From contig NC_045132.1 in the NCBI RefSeq assembly GCF_007655135.1, forward strand, positions 6,634,001 through 6,698,000: a stretch of 64,000 nucleotides of DNA, given 5' to 3'. Both the position numbers and the translations under genes were made by a program. Of this stretch, positions 22,493 to 33,975 are shown piece by piece (within the stretch, counting starts at the first letter, position 1; each line of letters starts with the position of its first letter). This DNA is from Punica granatum (taxonomy: Eukaryota; Streptophyta; Magnoliopsida; Myrtales; Lythraceae). The notes under the pieces were generated by a model, which was given only the letters and a program-made list of their open reading frames with translations, searched no databases and had not been told where the DNA came from.

Positions 22493-23790
22493 TGGTTTAA
22501 CAAACTGAAAATTGAAATACCCAATTACTTTCTCCTTGAAATAAAAATTAGATATGTTAATCAATTAAAAAAAAACTCTATGATGTATTATGATTACTAC
22601 ATATAAAATATAAAATTTTAAGTTAGAAAGATTAAATTTAATGTATGATGAATATACATCCATCGGACCTATATATTAAGTAGATTTTTTTGGTCATATT
22701 CTTGAAACACGAGTTAAATATTTATCAAGCAACTATAATTTATAGGACAATTAAAAGTGAACAGATTTTCTCACAAATTATGTTTACCATAACAAAAAAT
22801 CATTAGGTTTTTAACGAGATCGGAATTTTATACCATTTAATTATTTTTATGTAATTCTAAAGAAAGTTGAGCTAATTTATACACTGGGAGGGTGAGATTA
22901 AAGGTTTCACATTTGAAGATTAGAAGATGGAACTAAATCTTTGATCTGTAATACGTCACACCCTTCCCGGCTTCTATGAACTATGTTATGTTCCTGGTGG
23001 TGCTATGCTGATAGGGCCAGTATTTGCACTGATTGTTCAGTTCGTCTAATATGTTCGCGATTGGACATAAGAGTCTGAATATTGCGTAGTGAGGGTGGTA
23101 ATATTTCCATCACTGCTGCCCATCATATTTTTTCATTCAAAAAATATGTCACACCTTCATTGGTAGCGACTTGTCTGGGCTTAAGGTTTCACAAGTTGGG
23201 CCTTGTCTCGGCAGCTGGCCTCATAGAACGCTCTGAATGCCCCGTGGGCTTGAGGAACATATTTGATGATCAATGAAAACTATTTAATGTCGGTAAGTCC
23301 TGTAAAAGATTTGAAATAGAAATAGACAAAGCCTAGAAAATGATTTGATTTCAATGAAAAGGTCTGAGGAACAAAGTTACGTAAAGCCGAAGAGGTTTTC
23401 CTCGGTTAGTCCTCAAGAAATCGGGGAAAAAAAAAGAGGTTTTAATTTCAAGATGTATGAAAAACCAAACACAATCACTTTAAGAAAGCACAAAGACAAC
23501 CTTCCTATATTCAGTCACAATTTAATAAGCTTCGAGCTTCCAACTTCCGAGTTCCGAGTTCCGACTGAAGACTATCATAATTTTTTAACCAGTACAATCA
23601 GTTGCATATGCAAAAGAATTTATGTGATTTAGAAGGAACAATCAGAAATTAGAAAAAGAACTAATGCGATTAATTTTTGAAGAACATGAACTTCGGATCT
23701 CAGGATTATTCTTCGGTAAATTTCCTTCTTCATCTTTTTCTTTCCACGAGACCAAGTCGTTCAATTCCTCTATTATTTTATTGAATAGAG
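22493..23790. other. Intergenic DNA, no gene seen
   Basis: Mixed composition. At 22945-23280 there is a GC-richer stretch with phrases such as gggcttaaggtttcaca and ccgtgggcttgagg; related wording (ctccgtgggccttaaggttc) recurs at 25278-25298, so it is probably a dispersed repeat. No domain recognised. Confidence 0.4.
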
Positions 23791-23796
23791 ATTATA

Positions 23797-23970
23797 ATTC
23801 CAAATAAAGTAGGACGTGACTGGATAGTTTTCTTACTAATTCCTTCTCAAACCTAACATATCAAATCGGCCATCTATCACCATAACACTGACATATGGCA
23901 GATCAAATATATTAGCATTCAGAAGGGATAAGTAAGAGAGTAATCCAGTCACGCCCTGCTTAATTCAGAA
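23797..23970. mobile_element. Short foldback MITE
   Basis: The arms are inverted repeats of about 50 bp: aagtaggacgtgactggat near 23807 on the plus strand and aagcagggcgtgactggat on the minus strand near 23960, with matching continuation to ccttct at the inner ends. The total length is about 175 bp. Target duplications are not clear. Confidence 0.65.
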
Positions 23971-24289
23971 TAGATCGATTAACTTAGTCCGAGATGAAGA
24001 AGAAAGAAGAGAAGAAACATTGACAGAACATACGAAGGAGCTCAAGAGAATTAATTTCATTGAGATCACAATCCTTCTTATTAGAGTTGCATACAGTGGA
24101 TAGATAGCGTAGCAAAAAGGAAGTTTCAAATGTAAGTTAAAACAGATATCCGAAAATTTCCAATGAAACTACGTCATCGATCATCTGTTTATATGCTCGT
24201 AATATTAGTTGCCATGAAATTACATCATCAATCATAACACAAGTTTTTGGTAAGCCCCCTCAAAGATTTGCATTTGAAATTCTAAACGC

Positions 24290-24622
24290 AGAAAAAGATT
24301 TCCGTTTGCTTTTACAATCACGTTTTTAAAATTTTAACTCTAACTTTAACTCTACTCACTACACAATAAAAATTAACAATACAATTATTACTTTTTTCCT
24401 TTTTCTTCAATTTTTTAACCATTCAATTTAATTTTAAATATTAAATTCTCTTAACTATCTATTACTTTTTCTACAATTCAATAATACAATCATTACATTT
24501 TCAAAACTATCAATTACTTTTTCACAATTTTTTTCATAATTTAACAACACAATCATTACAACCTAATTAAAATCAAAACTCAATTCTACTTAACTCTAAA
24601 ACCAAGCACACCATTAAAATCA
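24290..24622 (-). mobile_element. MITE, left member of an inverted pair
   Basis: This A/T-rich element reads aaccaagcacacc at its high end and agatttccgtttgc at its low end. The minus strand matches 25355-25685 across most of its length, including the phrases gtagtgagtagagttaaa and ttaaattctctcaactat-type sequence. A partial relative is at about 42205-42410. Confidence 0.7.
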
Positions 24623-25354
24623 AAGAATTAAAGTATGAGGAACAGAGTCACAATAAAGCCAAACCTCGGAACTTTTTTTTTTTTTCAATACTTCCTCCTT
24701 CAAGAAATTGTTTATTTGACATCACAGAGTCTCTCTTAATAGGATTATATGACTGCCTATACCATAGAAATTCTTCCATAGAGATTCCGAGACTTAAAAA
24801 TAAAAAAATAAAAAAGAAGAAGACAATCTTCTATGAAATTATATATCAATTTAAGTACATTAAGCAAAGGGTAATCGAGGAAGAAAGGTTAAAAACCTCT
24901 ACTCTTCAACAATTATCGCGATTGTAGAATTAATTAAAGTTTTCTCTATCGTTCAAGTTGCAACTGAGGGATTCTCCTCGACGTCTTCACAACCTTTCTC
25001 CTACATGCACAGTTGACGGAATGCTCCTCGATCGTCTTCACAACGTACTCGTACAATGCCCCCAAAGGTCATTTGTACCTATATAAAGAAGCTGGCCTTT
25101 CTGGGGAATGCAGGACACATGATGTCTATATAGGATTCTCCGTCATATATATGAATTAGGATACTTCGTAGATTTACCTTAACTTCCAAGCAAACTTTCG
25201 ACATTTGAGTCGGATAGATTCTCTTAGATTTGTGATTAGATTCACCTTGATTTGAATTGCCTTGAAGATAGATGCTCCGTGGGCCTTAAGGTTCAGACAT
25301 TGGGCCTACTCTTCATACACTCATCAGATAGAGCGGTCGGACCACCAAATTCAC
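24623..25354. other. Spacer between the two inverted MITEs
   Basis: No gene seen. A short imperfect repeat, ctcctcga(c/t)cgtcttcacaac, occurs at about 24975 and 25023. An ATA-rich and GAA-rich stretch lies at 24795-24830. Confidence 0.4.
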
Positions 25355-25685
25355 ATCATTATGATGTGTTTGATTTTAGGATTAAGTAGAATTGAATTTT
25401 GATTTTAATTGGGTTGTAATGATTATGTTGTTGAGATTATGAGAAAAAGTGTGAAAAAAGTAATGAATAGTTGAGAAAAAGTAATGATTATGTTGTTAAA
25501 TTGTGGAAAAAGTAATGGATAGTTGAGAGAATTTAATATTAAAAATTGAATTGAATGATTAAAAAAACTGAAGAAAATAAAAAAAGGAATAATTGTGTTA
25601 TTAATTTTTGTTGTGTAGTGAGTAGAGTTAAAGTTAGAATTAAAATTTTAAAAATTTGATTACAAAACCAAACGGAAAGTTAATT
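25355..25685 (+). mobile_element. MITE, right member of an inverted pair
   Basis: It starts gtgtttgattttagg and ends caaaccaaacggaaag. The sequence is the reverse complement of 24290-24622 in the same order of motifs. The pair could form a long hairpin with a loop of about 730 bases. Confidence 0.7.
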
Positions 25686-27859
25686 TTTGAGATGATGGAA
25701 TGGAAACTCAGAGAAACAGAGACACGGTAAAGCCGAACTGGAGTCGCTCATCACATGGAGGCTTCTGCTCGCTTATGCTTCGTTTGGCATTGCGTTTGAG
25801 GTTGTTTTAGAGCTTATTGACCACATAATTTTTCATTAGTTCGAAGAGCCGAAAGTGAGGTTTTAAACATCATATTTTAAGAGAAACCATACACTGCACT
25901 GACTTGCCCATGTGATGGTCATTCTCAGTCCTTTTCAACGCCTGTGACTAGACAAATTGAAATTTTATCCATGCACTTGCATCATATTTGTTGGGCTAAT
26001 TTAATTTCCAAGGGTATTTGCTTATGGTTCTCCCGCATTTGCATAGAGATGTCGACATGGATAACACCCATCGCGTTCATTTTGCCACAGATGCTGTTCT
26101 ATATTGACTGCACAAAAAGAAAAAAATAAAAGAAAATGGTGTGCAAAACATTATAATAGGTAATGCAGACTTTTTTTTTTATAGTATGCATCTTGACATC
26201 TATAAATCCAAAGGCCCCAACTAATTCATTTCAAGTTGTATCGACCTACTAAATAAGAATTTTTAACTTGATACTTTATTTAATGAGATCACGCACTGAA
26301 TCACTCTTGTTGATAGCGAAGATTCATTTTTTGGTGAAATAACAAGGCATTCACGGCCACAAGTTGAGACTAATTTTCATCACATGGATATATATATATA
26401 TATATATGCCTCTTCAAAAAAAAAAAAAAGAGAGAGTAAATTGATCCGTATGGTTCTCAACCTCCTTTAGCTCAGAGTCGAAGTGCTTTGGGGGGAGAAT
26501 ATGCCAGAAATTCAAGTTTAAAGTTTTTGCCCACCTATATTTGTCAACTATTACAGAAATTCAAACTGAAGTGCTTATATATGAAGAAAAAAGCAACAAG
26601 TCCAATGCAAAACTGAGATATAAAAGCAATGATCATCGCGGATTGAGACGTCAACGTCGTCAGATATAAATTGAGTTTTATGATATTAAAATCCAGATTG
26701 AATCTTGGGCGGCATGTTCCCTATGAATTGATGCCCGTAGCTAAAATCCAACTTGTCCTCTTCAAGGCAACGTTTTTCAATAAGAAAAGTATCTGAAATG
26801 ACTCTTTTATTCAAAAATTCAATTGGTGCCCAATTAATTCGGTCATTAAGGAGTAAAACTCTCTCGGTGTGAATTTTTTATACTCACAAGGACTCAAATT
26901 TGAAATCTTATTTAAGCGATACCGGCGCTGAATATCTTGAACCCATCTACGTTGGTTATGAAACGTCTCTTTCGACATAAAGGTACATGCTTCGTAATTT
27001 ATGGTAAAAGTCCAAGACGAATGTTCAAAACATCTTCCACAATTCAATGAATTTGAGAACATAAAAGATTGAATTGTGGAACATAAAAAGGCAAAACGAT
27101 AAAAATAAAATAAAAGAATATAAATTACCCAAAAAAGAAGAATATAATATAAATAATGGGTAAATATGGGCACTCCCGAACTTTGAGCTCATGTAAACTT
27201 CACTCTATAAACCTTGAAAATGAAAATTTGACTCCCCAGACAATCACTTGGTATGAATTTCCCTCCCCAACCTCTATTTCTTCAATAAAATATACTATAC
27301 TTTGGCATATATAATGCGCGTACTTGTTTAACGGACCAAAACGCCCTTGGTAATGGATGAAAGACCACATTCTCCCACCAATTCTTATATGTTATTACCC
27401 GAAAGTAGTAAGAGAACGATATAAAGTGTTTGTGGGTTACAACTTATATCAGATTTCTTGCTTGAATTTTAAAATAAAAGTGCCTAAAATAAAAGAACCT
27501 TTATTACTCTAAAATAAAAGAGTCTTGGTGTTTGTTTCAATTTAATCAAATAAGTGTCTAAAATTAATTAGTTATAAGTTAGTTATGTAGAATATAGGAG
27601 GAAGAGGGAAAAATGAGAGTGAGAGTCTAAAAATTACTTGATAATTGAGTCGAAAACGACTTAATAAGTAAAAAAAAAACAAAATCATTTTTCACCTATA
27701 ATTAGACAACTTCTTTTCCCAACATGATGCCCTAAAACTCTCCTTAAGTATCTTCTCATTCTTATCCTTTCTCTCTTTTTCCGATACCTATTTTATCTTA
27801 ACTAATTAACACAGCGGATCTTCGTTTTCTCATTTTTCCATTCCGCAATTTCTTTGTCT
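25686..27859. other. Intergenic DNA with small repeats, no confident gene
   Basis: A (TA)n run lies at 26388-26407 next to an A-tract. At 26830-26970 the minus strand has tcacaccgagag-type and gactcaaatttgaaa phrases of dispersed repeats. From about 27165 there is sequence resembling the end of the Mutator-type foldback family (gggtaaatatgggcactcc). A 120-codon minus frame at 26811-27173 is hydrophobic by T-richness and matches nothing I know. Confidence 0.35.
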
Positions 27860-28765
27860 GTTCCGTGCAAGAAACAATCTGGTCGGAGCATCTTTCGCAT
27901 TGATATTATCAAAGATTTGGGATTTTGTTGCACTCATTATAAAAGATTATTACATATCACAAGCATTTGGCCTCTGTCTCAGCAAAATACATACCTATTG
28001 TAAATATTCCACAGTTTAAATTATTTCAAAATAGGCTGATAACTACTAATATACAATAATATGATGACGAGCCATTGACACCTTCTTGTGATACTTGTCT
28101 TTCCTAACCAAATTCTGTTTAAAAAAAAAAGCTTTCATAATTTGGAGGTACTGGTATCGACCTTCAACTTTGTAGCCTGACATGTATCTATTGATTAATT
28201 GGATTCTTTTCTAAGCTAATAAAGGGAAAGGGATTCAAGCAAATAAAGAAAGAAAAAGGATAGAAAAAGAGAAAAACCTAAGCCATTGTGAATTAGAATA
28301 AATCAAAGTGGACTTTGTTACATAATTATTGTCTCGACTCTACAATAAAGCAAGAATCCGCTTGTTTAAATTTGTAGAGCCCCAACTCCAAGGGATTGGA
28401 CTAGTGCTAAGGAGAAATTTCAATACCCACCTGATCCCGGATTCAATATCATTAAGATCAGCAGTGGTTTCATTTATGGGGCATTTGTCCAATTCGGGCG
28501 TCACTATGGGTTCCAAAATCCTGAGAAACTAGTTAGGTGAAGTTTAGACACCTCAAATTACCAAAAAAAAAAAATGTTGAGCTCTAGCCGGGTACCTGCA
28601 TGATGGGCTGTTAGCTCAATGGTAGAGGATGCGTTTGGTATTTGGATATTCATTTATATCAATAACTAATTTATGCCTAATGTGAGCTATTAACATAACG
28701 GTAGTCATTGATATTTGGATATTCGTCGTATCAATAACCGATTTATCAGATCAATTAAGGCCAAA

Positions 28766-28768
<3 letters not shown>

Positions 28769-28839
<71 letters not shown>
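28769..28839. repeat. (GA)n microsatellite, about 35 units
   Basis: Uninterrupted GA dinucleotides from 28769 to 28839. It lies within a tRNA-like stretch of copy B (A-box-like gttagctcaatggtagagg at 28610-28628; B-box-like gggtacaaattcc after the repeat). Confidence 0.97.
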
Positions 28840-28841
<2 letters not shown>

Positions 28842-28859
28842 GTCATGGGTACAAATTCC

Positions 28860-30095
28860 AATTTAAGAAGGAATTTCCCACTTTTTTCAAATTTTCTTTT
28901 TGGGATGAATTTTCAAATGATTTTTCTTGGAGACTTTTTTTTCTCTTGTGGGTACAAAAATCACATGGAGTACCTTTTCCTTTTGTAACCAAACAATATT
29001 TCTATTCAATATTTGGAATTAGCTATAGCCCTAAATTAAGATAGCGGTTACCCAACCTAATAAGACTCTACACCTTCTTTTTTTTAAAAATAATTTGGTG
29101 GTCTGGACTGCATGCATATCCACGCTGCCGATCTGAAAAGTACATTTTGGATGGAGTCAAGGATCCCTTTTGATATTTTCACTAGCCGAGATAGAGTTAT
29201 TAGTGTTTCAAATTCAATTCCTACCTAATCCTAAGATGTTCCCTTAATCATGCTCAAAAAAGAATCTGCGTTAAGTCGGTTAGAATTAATGCTTGTATAT
29301 ATTTATCCATATTCTCATAACAAATTAAATTTTTTAATTTCCTACAAGTACACGAATCTATTGATCTTTTCTACAAGGAAAAACTAATCACTACCTCACC
29401 TAGGAAAGGTTTTTTTTTTTTAGCTTTAAATGCTTTTCTATTTTATTCCATCTTTTTTTATTCATTTTCATATAGTATCTTTACTTATTTTTCTATTTTA
29501 ATCATTTTCATTATGTTCAGTTCATTTTCATAAAATAACTTTAGTTGTTTTTCTATTATCATCATTTAATCAATTTTTCTATTAGGAAAATGGCAAGTTT
29601 TGGTCACATTTTTTAATAGTATGCTAATTCTCTCTCTCTCTCTCTGTTTTTGTAAATCTTGTCTTCAGTGTTAAACAATTTGTTCTTTAATCTCATTGCG
29701 TCTAATTCTTCTATAATACACATAATATGATACTTTAAAATAAAAGTGTTTAAAAATAAAATATTTTTAAAAAAGAGGAAGAACTGCAAAAGGGTAAAGC
29801 GGGCGAATGGCGATTGAGGTCAAATGCCAGACGCCAATGCGCAAGTGGGGTAGCCAACTACCTTATTGTTATGTCCACTTTCTCTCTTTGAAAAGATGAA
29901 CGTCACTCAAGGCAGCAGTGGCAGCCACAATCCCCGTTGTCTCTTTTTAGATTGTTCTCAAATTTAGGCTCTCTCTTTAGGTCAGGCCAGTGACCAACAT
30001 TATCAGAGGTGAGCTCTCGACAACCTCACATTGGACGAGGTCATAGTTATTGAGCCTAATTGTCCCTTTTCTCTAACTCCAGTATATTTATTTTT
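28860..30095. other. AT-rich flank of copy B, no gene seen
   Basis: Contains weak similarity to the promoter-distal flanks of copies A and C (tgggtacaaaaatcacatg at about 28950). A short (CT)n run lies at 29627-29645. No coding frame of note. Confidence 0.4.
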
Positions 30096-30940
30096 ATTGA
30101 ATTTTCATTTCGCTCACACGGAATTAGGCTCATATTCACTTAAACGTTCAAGTCAATAAGTGTTAGTACACAAATCTCATATAAACTCATGGGTGTTCTT
30201 TTATTTTTCAATGTGAGATTAAAATTCCCAATACCCGCCTTCACGTGCAACGTGTAGTCTATTTCCGTCTACACGTTGTCACATGCCCTTAAACACGTGC
30301 CCTCAACAACTAATCTCGAGCCAAGCTCATCTTCCATACTCGGAAAAGAGGGGACTAACACGAGACGCTCTTATGGCTGCTCTCGATATAAGGTCGGCGT
30401 AGTGTGAGCCCACGTGGCACGCAAAAGCGTAACCCCTTCTGATACCATATTGAATTTCCATGGGCTTATACGGCTTGTGTCCATATCTAATTAAAAGCTC
30501 AAGCTGCTAAGTGACAATATACAAATCTCATATAAACCCATTGTTGTTCTTTCATTTATTCAATGTGGGATTTTAATTCTCAACACATGTCTTCACGTGC
30601 AACGTGTGGTCTATTTCTACCTACACGTTGTCACGTTCTCTTAAATATCCGCCCTTAACAATTGATCCCGAGCCGGACTCATCTTCCGTGCTCAGGCGAG
30701 GAGAACTAACATGAGGCGCTCTTTTTAGCTGCTCTCGATATTTGGTCGGCGTAATGTGAGTCCACGTGGACAAGTAGAAGCGTAACCCGCACTGATACCA
30801 TATTAAATTTTCATTGGGCTTGTACGGACTTAGGCCTATTTTCACTTAAAAGCTCAAACCGATAAGTATTGGTACCCAAGTCTCATATAAACTCATGGGT
30901 GTTCTTTTATTTTTTAATGTGGGATTATAATTTTCAATTG
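30096..30940 (-). mobile_element. TRIM-like array: three short LTRs and two internal regions
   Basis: Three direct repeats of about 135 bp start at 30096, 30449 and 30802, exactly 353 bp apart. On the minus strand each LTR begins near TGAGAATT/TGAAAATT and the upper two are followed, after one base, by TGGTATCAG (30792-30800 and 30439-30447), a tRNA-Met primer-binding site. The two internal regions (about 215 bp) are similar and have cgtgcaacgtgt(a/g)gtctattt and gctgctctcgatat. Such LTR-internal-LTR-internal-LTR multimers are known for terminal-repeat retrotransposons in miniature. There is no coding capacity. Confidence 0.75.
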
Positions 30941-32278
30941 TTTTAAGTTCTTCAATTTAAATTTAGTTTCTTTTTTTATTTTCTTAGAGAGGTGGATATA
31001 ATCGACAGTCGCCACTGCTCTCGTCCATGCGATGTTATCTGCAATTTGGCCCTGTGTCCCTCTCTTCCTCTTCAGCTTGCATCATCCTTTTTTTCGTAAA
31101 TAATAATTTGATTTTTTAAAAATAATTTCCTAGTTTTTAAAAAATGAAAGATAAAGAATAAGAAAAAAATGGGTTTGTAACGCTAAGAGAAAAATTGAAA
31201 GAATAAAAAGAATTAGGACAAAATCGGAAAATTAATTAAAGTTGAGGCCAAAACTTGACTTTTATCTAACAGAATATTGATTGAAAGGATGGAAATAGAA
31301 ATATAACCAAAAGTATAGGATAAAAAAGAAAATTAAGGAAAAGTACTAATACGACCGAAAATAATCAAAGCTACTAGATGAGAACTAACCCCCAGGAAAA
31401 AAAAAAACAGAGAGAGAGAGGACCAAAACAAAAACGTTTCCAAAGGTAAGGTAATAGGCTAAAAATATAGTTTTCCCTTCTTATAAACAAGTCTACTCCC
31501 TAATTTTGGAGTGAGTAAAATATCTTGGAGAATCCCTGCGAGATTTCTTGATCTTGTAATTTTCATTGAACTTTTTGTACCATTTTACAAGTAATAATTA
31601 GATCCTTATACTATTTCATGAGATTTTATATATTTTCTACTTCAGGCATTTGATATATTAGATAACATCTAAGTCAACTATCAATCAGTTTTTTTTTGTG
31701 CAATACCGAATATGGTTCCGACTAATTCAGGTTCGAGTTAAATCGAATTATTAATCATTTTAACTATGAGGGCAAATGATATAGTAAAATACGTGGTTGG
31801 CCTTTGTGCACGCATGTTCTTTTGTGCCTAATAAATATAACAAAAAATTTACCATGTTTCTCTTTGTGATACCCAAAAGAACAAAAAAAAAAAACGAATG
31901 AAATAATTGTTCCTTTTATCAGAAGAAAAGTAGGAAGTTGAGATTGCTGATTAACCTTAAAAACGGTCATGAGGTCAAAAGTAAAAAAACTTTACCAATC
32001 AGATCTTAAATAGGCAAACTTCGTCCATGACAATCCGCAGAGCCATGAGTTCTTAGAAAATGTTAATGTAGAACTACCAATCAGATGTTGAAGGCTATAA
32101 CATATATTTACCATTCTATTTCTTTGCTTCATCTATAATAATTCTACACGGAGTAGAGAGAGACGAGAAACGAAATAAGGGGATTGATTATAATCTTTGA
32201 AACACGTTTGATTGGCTAGGGAACTTTTTCTCTTTTGGCTAGTGATCATAATGGAACATCGATTAGGAGCATTTTAGA
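30941..32278. other. AT-rich remnant of copy B where exon 1 would be expected; no gene seen
   Basis: The matching stretch of copy A holds the promoter and exon 1, but no part of exon 1 is recognisable here. At 31500-31540 a phrase gagtgagtaaaatatcttgga matches copy C near 46265. From about 32195 the intron of the AAA-ATPase gene begins to be recognisable. Confidence 0.5.
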
Positions 32279-32286
32279 GCATATAA

Positions 32287-32871
32287 TAGGGGTGTGTATG
32301 GATACCGGGTATACCCGGAACCGGTCGAAACCTATCTAATAGGGTAGGGTCCGGATAGCTCGTATTGAAAATAAGGTAGGTTCCGGATATTAAAATTAGA
32401 AACCAGTGAAAATCGGTTACGGTTTTAGTTCTTGCCTACAGGGTACCCGGAACCGGTTATTTATTTAAAAAAAAGAGAGAGGAAAGAGTAAAGTTACTGT
32501 TTTCTCTAATGAATCAGAACAAAGACACTTTGTTGTGTGGGATCGTATTATGTATGTTTAATTTTATCGATGGATTGATGAGACATATTATTTTTTTTAT
32601 TGTTGTGAATTAATCTAAATTTTGTTGATATTCTATTTGCCGTAATTACTGATTATGTATGTGACATTTTTGATTTTATTTAGCATGAGAAAAAAGTTTA
32701 CAGGTTCCAACAAGGTACCCGAAACCTGTGATATAATACAGATTCTAGATAAGTTTCGGTTCCAGGATTCAACAGGGTAGGGTCCGGCTCCAAAATCTTG
32801 AAACTTGTCCCTTACAGGGTAGGGTCCGGATATTCTGAAAAATACAGAATACTTGGAATCAATCGCCCCTA
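32287..32871. mobile_element. hAT-like MITE inserted in the intron remnant of copy B
   Basis: The ends are taggggtg on the left and, on the minus strand, taggggcg on the right. The flanks are gcatataa (32279-32286) and acatataa (32872-32879), an 8-bp duplication with one mismatch, as for hAT elements. Both subterminal arms, about 180 bp each, are packed with ggtacccgg/ggaaccgg/gggtagggtccgg motifs. It has no transposase. The family recurs at 50248-50706 and 51451-59147. Confidence 0.8.
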
Positions 32872-32901
32872 ACATATAATATGTGCATTGTCACTTTGCA
32901 G

Positions 32902-33339
32902 TTGACACTTTCCGGACTCCTCAACTTTATAGACGGGTTGTGATCAAGCTGTGATGGCAAAAAAATAATAATATTCACGACGAAACACATGGAGAAGCTT
33001 GATCCAGCCCCACTCCGCCCAGGGCGAATGGACATGCACATCCATATGTCCTGTTGCATGTTCCATGGCTTCATGCGTTTAGCCTCCAACTGCCTCGGGA
33101 TCTCGGAGGCCGACCTGAGCAACGTGCATTGCCATGTGCTGGAAGAGATCGAGGGCCTAGCCGCAGAGACCAAGGTGACACCGGCCGAAGTTGCGGAGGA
33201 GTTTATGAAGAATGAGGATCCTGGAGTCGCCCTTGATGGGTTTGTGCAGCTGCTGAAAAAGAAGAAAATGGGAGGTCGAGATTTAATTGAGGCCCGAGAA
33301 AGGGAAAGGCAGATAATCAAGGACCAGCAATGTGATTGA
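32902..33339 (+). pseudogene. AAA-ATPase copy B, exon 2 only
   Basis: The acceptor (ctttgcag, ending 32901) is kept and the frame starts LTLSGLLNFIDGL, followed by TGA at 32941-32943 where both intact copies have TGG (Trp). After it the frame stays open: TTKHMEKLDPAPLRPGRMD...MSCCMFHGF...EADLS...VTPAEVAEEFMKNEDP, ending in TGA at 33337-33339. Sensor-1 asparagine is changed (TTK for TTN). With no exon 1, no Walker motifs and a stop codon, it cannot make an ATPase. The hAT-like element ends only 30 bp before the exon. Confidence 0.9.
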
Positions 33340-33549
33340 GGGATCGGAGGATTAGGCCAATCAATAAAAAGGAATAAGTGCAAATATGGTTTTGATGATA
33401 GAATAATAATGGAAACTGAAGCATATTGCTACACCTATTGCGTTCAGAGATTCCATGCTATTCCCATTCCATTCTATTACCATATATGGCGACAGCGAGA
33501 GTTCCTTTGATTGAAAAACTGAAAATCCATGAAAAGAGAGCACAGAGAA

Positions 33550-33810
33550 ATAGCGTACGTTGCGTTTGTTGATCTAAAAGTCGCAAATTTGATACCTAAT
33601 GGGATTACCGTGCTACTTTTTAGTTATTTAGGATTTCTAAATAGATAAATCAAAAAAAGAATGTAGCGCAGTGGTGCACGCTCTTGTGTAGTAATTAAAA
33701 TGTTCCAGATTTGATACCCAATAAGATTACGAATGCCCCTTTATTAGCTATTAGAATTTTTATTTCGTACTATTAGACCCAGGGACCTCCTATGTAAACA
33801 AAAAAATCGA
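33550..33810 (+). mobile_element. Possible tRNA-derived SINE relic
   Basis: At 33662-33680 gtagcgcagtggtgcacgc looks like an A box, and at 33711-33723 agatttgataccc like a weak B box. A related phrase (gcaaatttgatacctaatgggattac) is at 33583-33605, suggesting an overlapping second copy. No target duplication was found. Confidence 0.4.
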
Positions 33811-33937
33811 AAATCTATTTGGGATTTTTCCGCATCATGGCACATTATTTATTATAACATAGGGGAGAAAAAAAAAGATACATTTTCTCTTTCAAACCAA
33901 AATTATTTTTAATGAGGTTGTGTAATATTTATGAAAA

Positions 33938-33975
33938 CTAGATGAAAGGCCCACGCGTATGTGCAGGCTAAACAT
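33938..33975 (-). mobile_element. Helitron-type 3' terminus
   Basis: On the minus strand a GC-rich imperfect hairpin (gcctgcac ... gcgtgggc, about 33948-33968) is followed by tttcat, CTAG (33938-33941) and T. This repeats the arrangement at 1421-1450, on the same strand, though the stem here is less perfect. The body would extend toward higher coordinates into AT-rich DNA; the 5' end was not found. Confidence 0.4.

Larger units (their letters stand above)
27860..33340 (+). repeat. Segmental duplication copy B, old and decayed
   Basis: The order of similarity to copy A is: 27880-27935 to 9400-9475; 28060-28170 to 9630-9745; 28600-28760 to 11195-11300; about 28920-29000 to about 45650-45730 of copy C; intron end 32200-32286 to 13196-13300; exon 2 32902-33339 to 13325-13750. 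It is far more diverged than A is from C. Exon 1 is missing, the CACTA element is absent, and a (GA)n tract, a TRIM array and a hAT-like element have been inserted. Confidence 0.75.

Noticed and set aside
26811..27173. 120-codon minus-strand frame as a membrane protein
   Set aside because: The hydrophobic part comes from T-rich DNA and the rest from a dispersed repeat; no promoter, no family resemblance.
28715..29044. 109-codon frame with an RE repeat
   Set aside because: It is only the translation of the (GA)n microsatellite.
29627..29645. CRISPR-like or other spaced repeats
   Set aside because: All short repeats seen are microsatellites, minisatellites or transposon arms; there is no repeat-spacer pattern, and the genome is a plant's.
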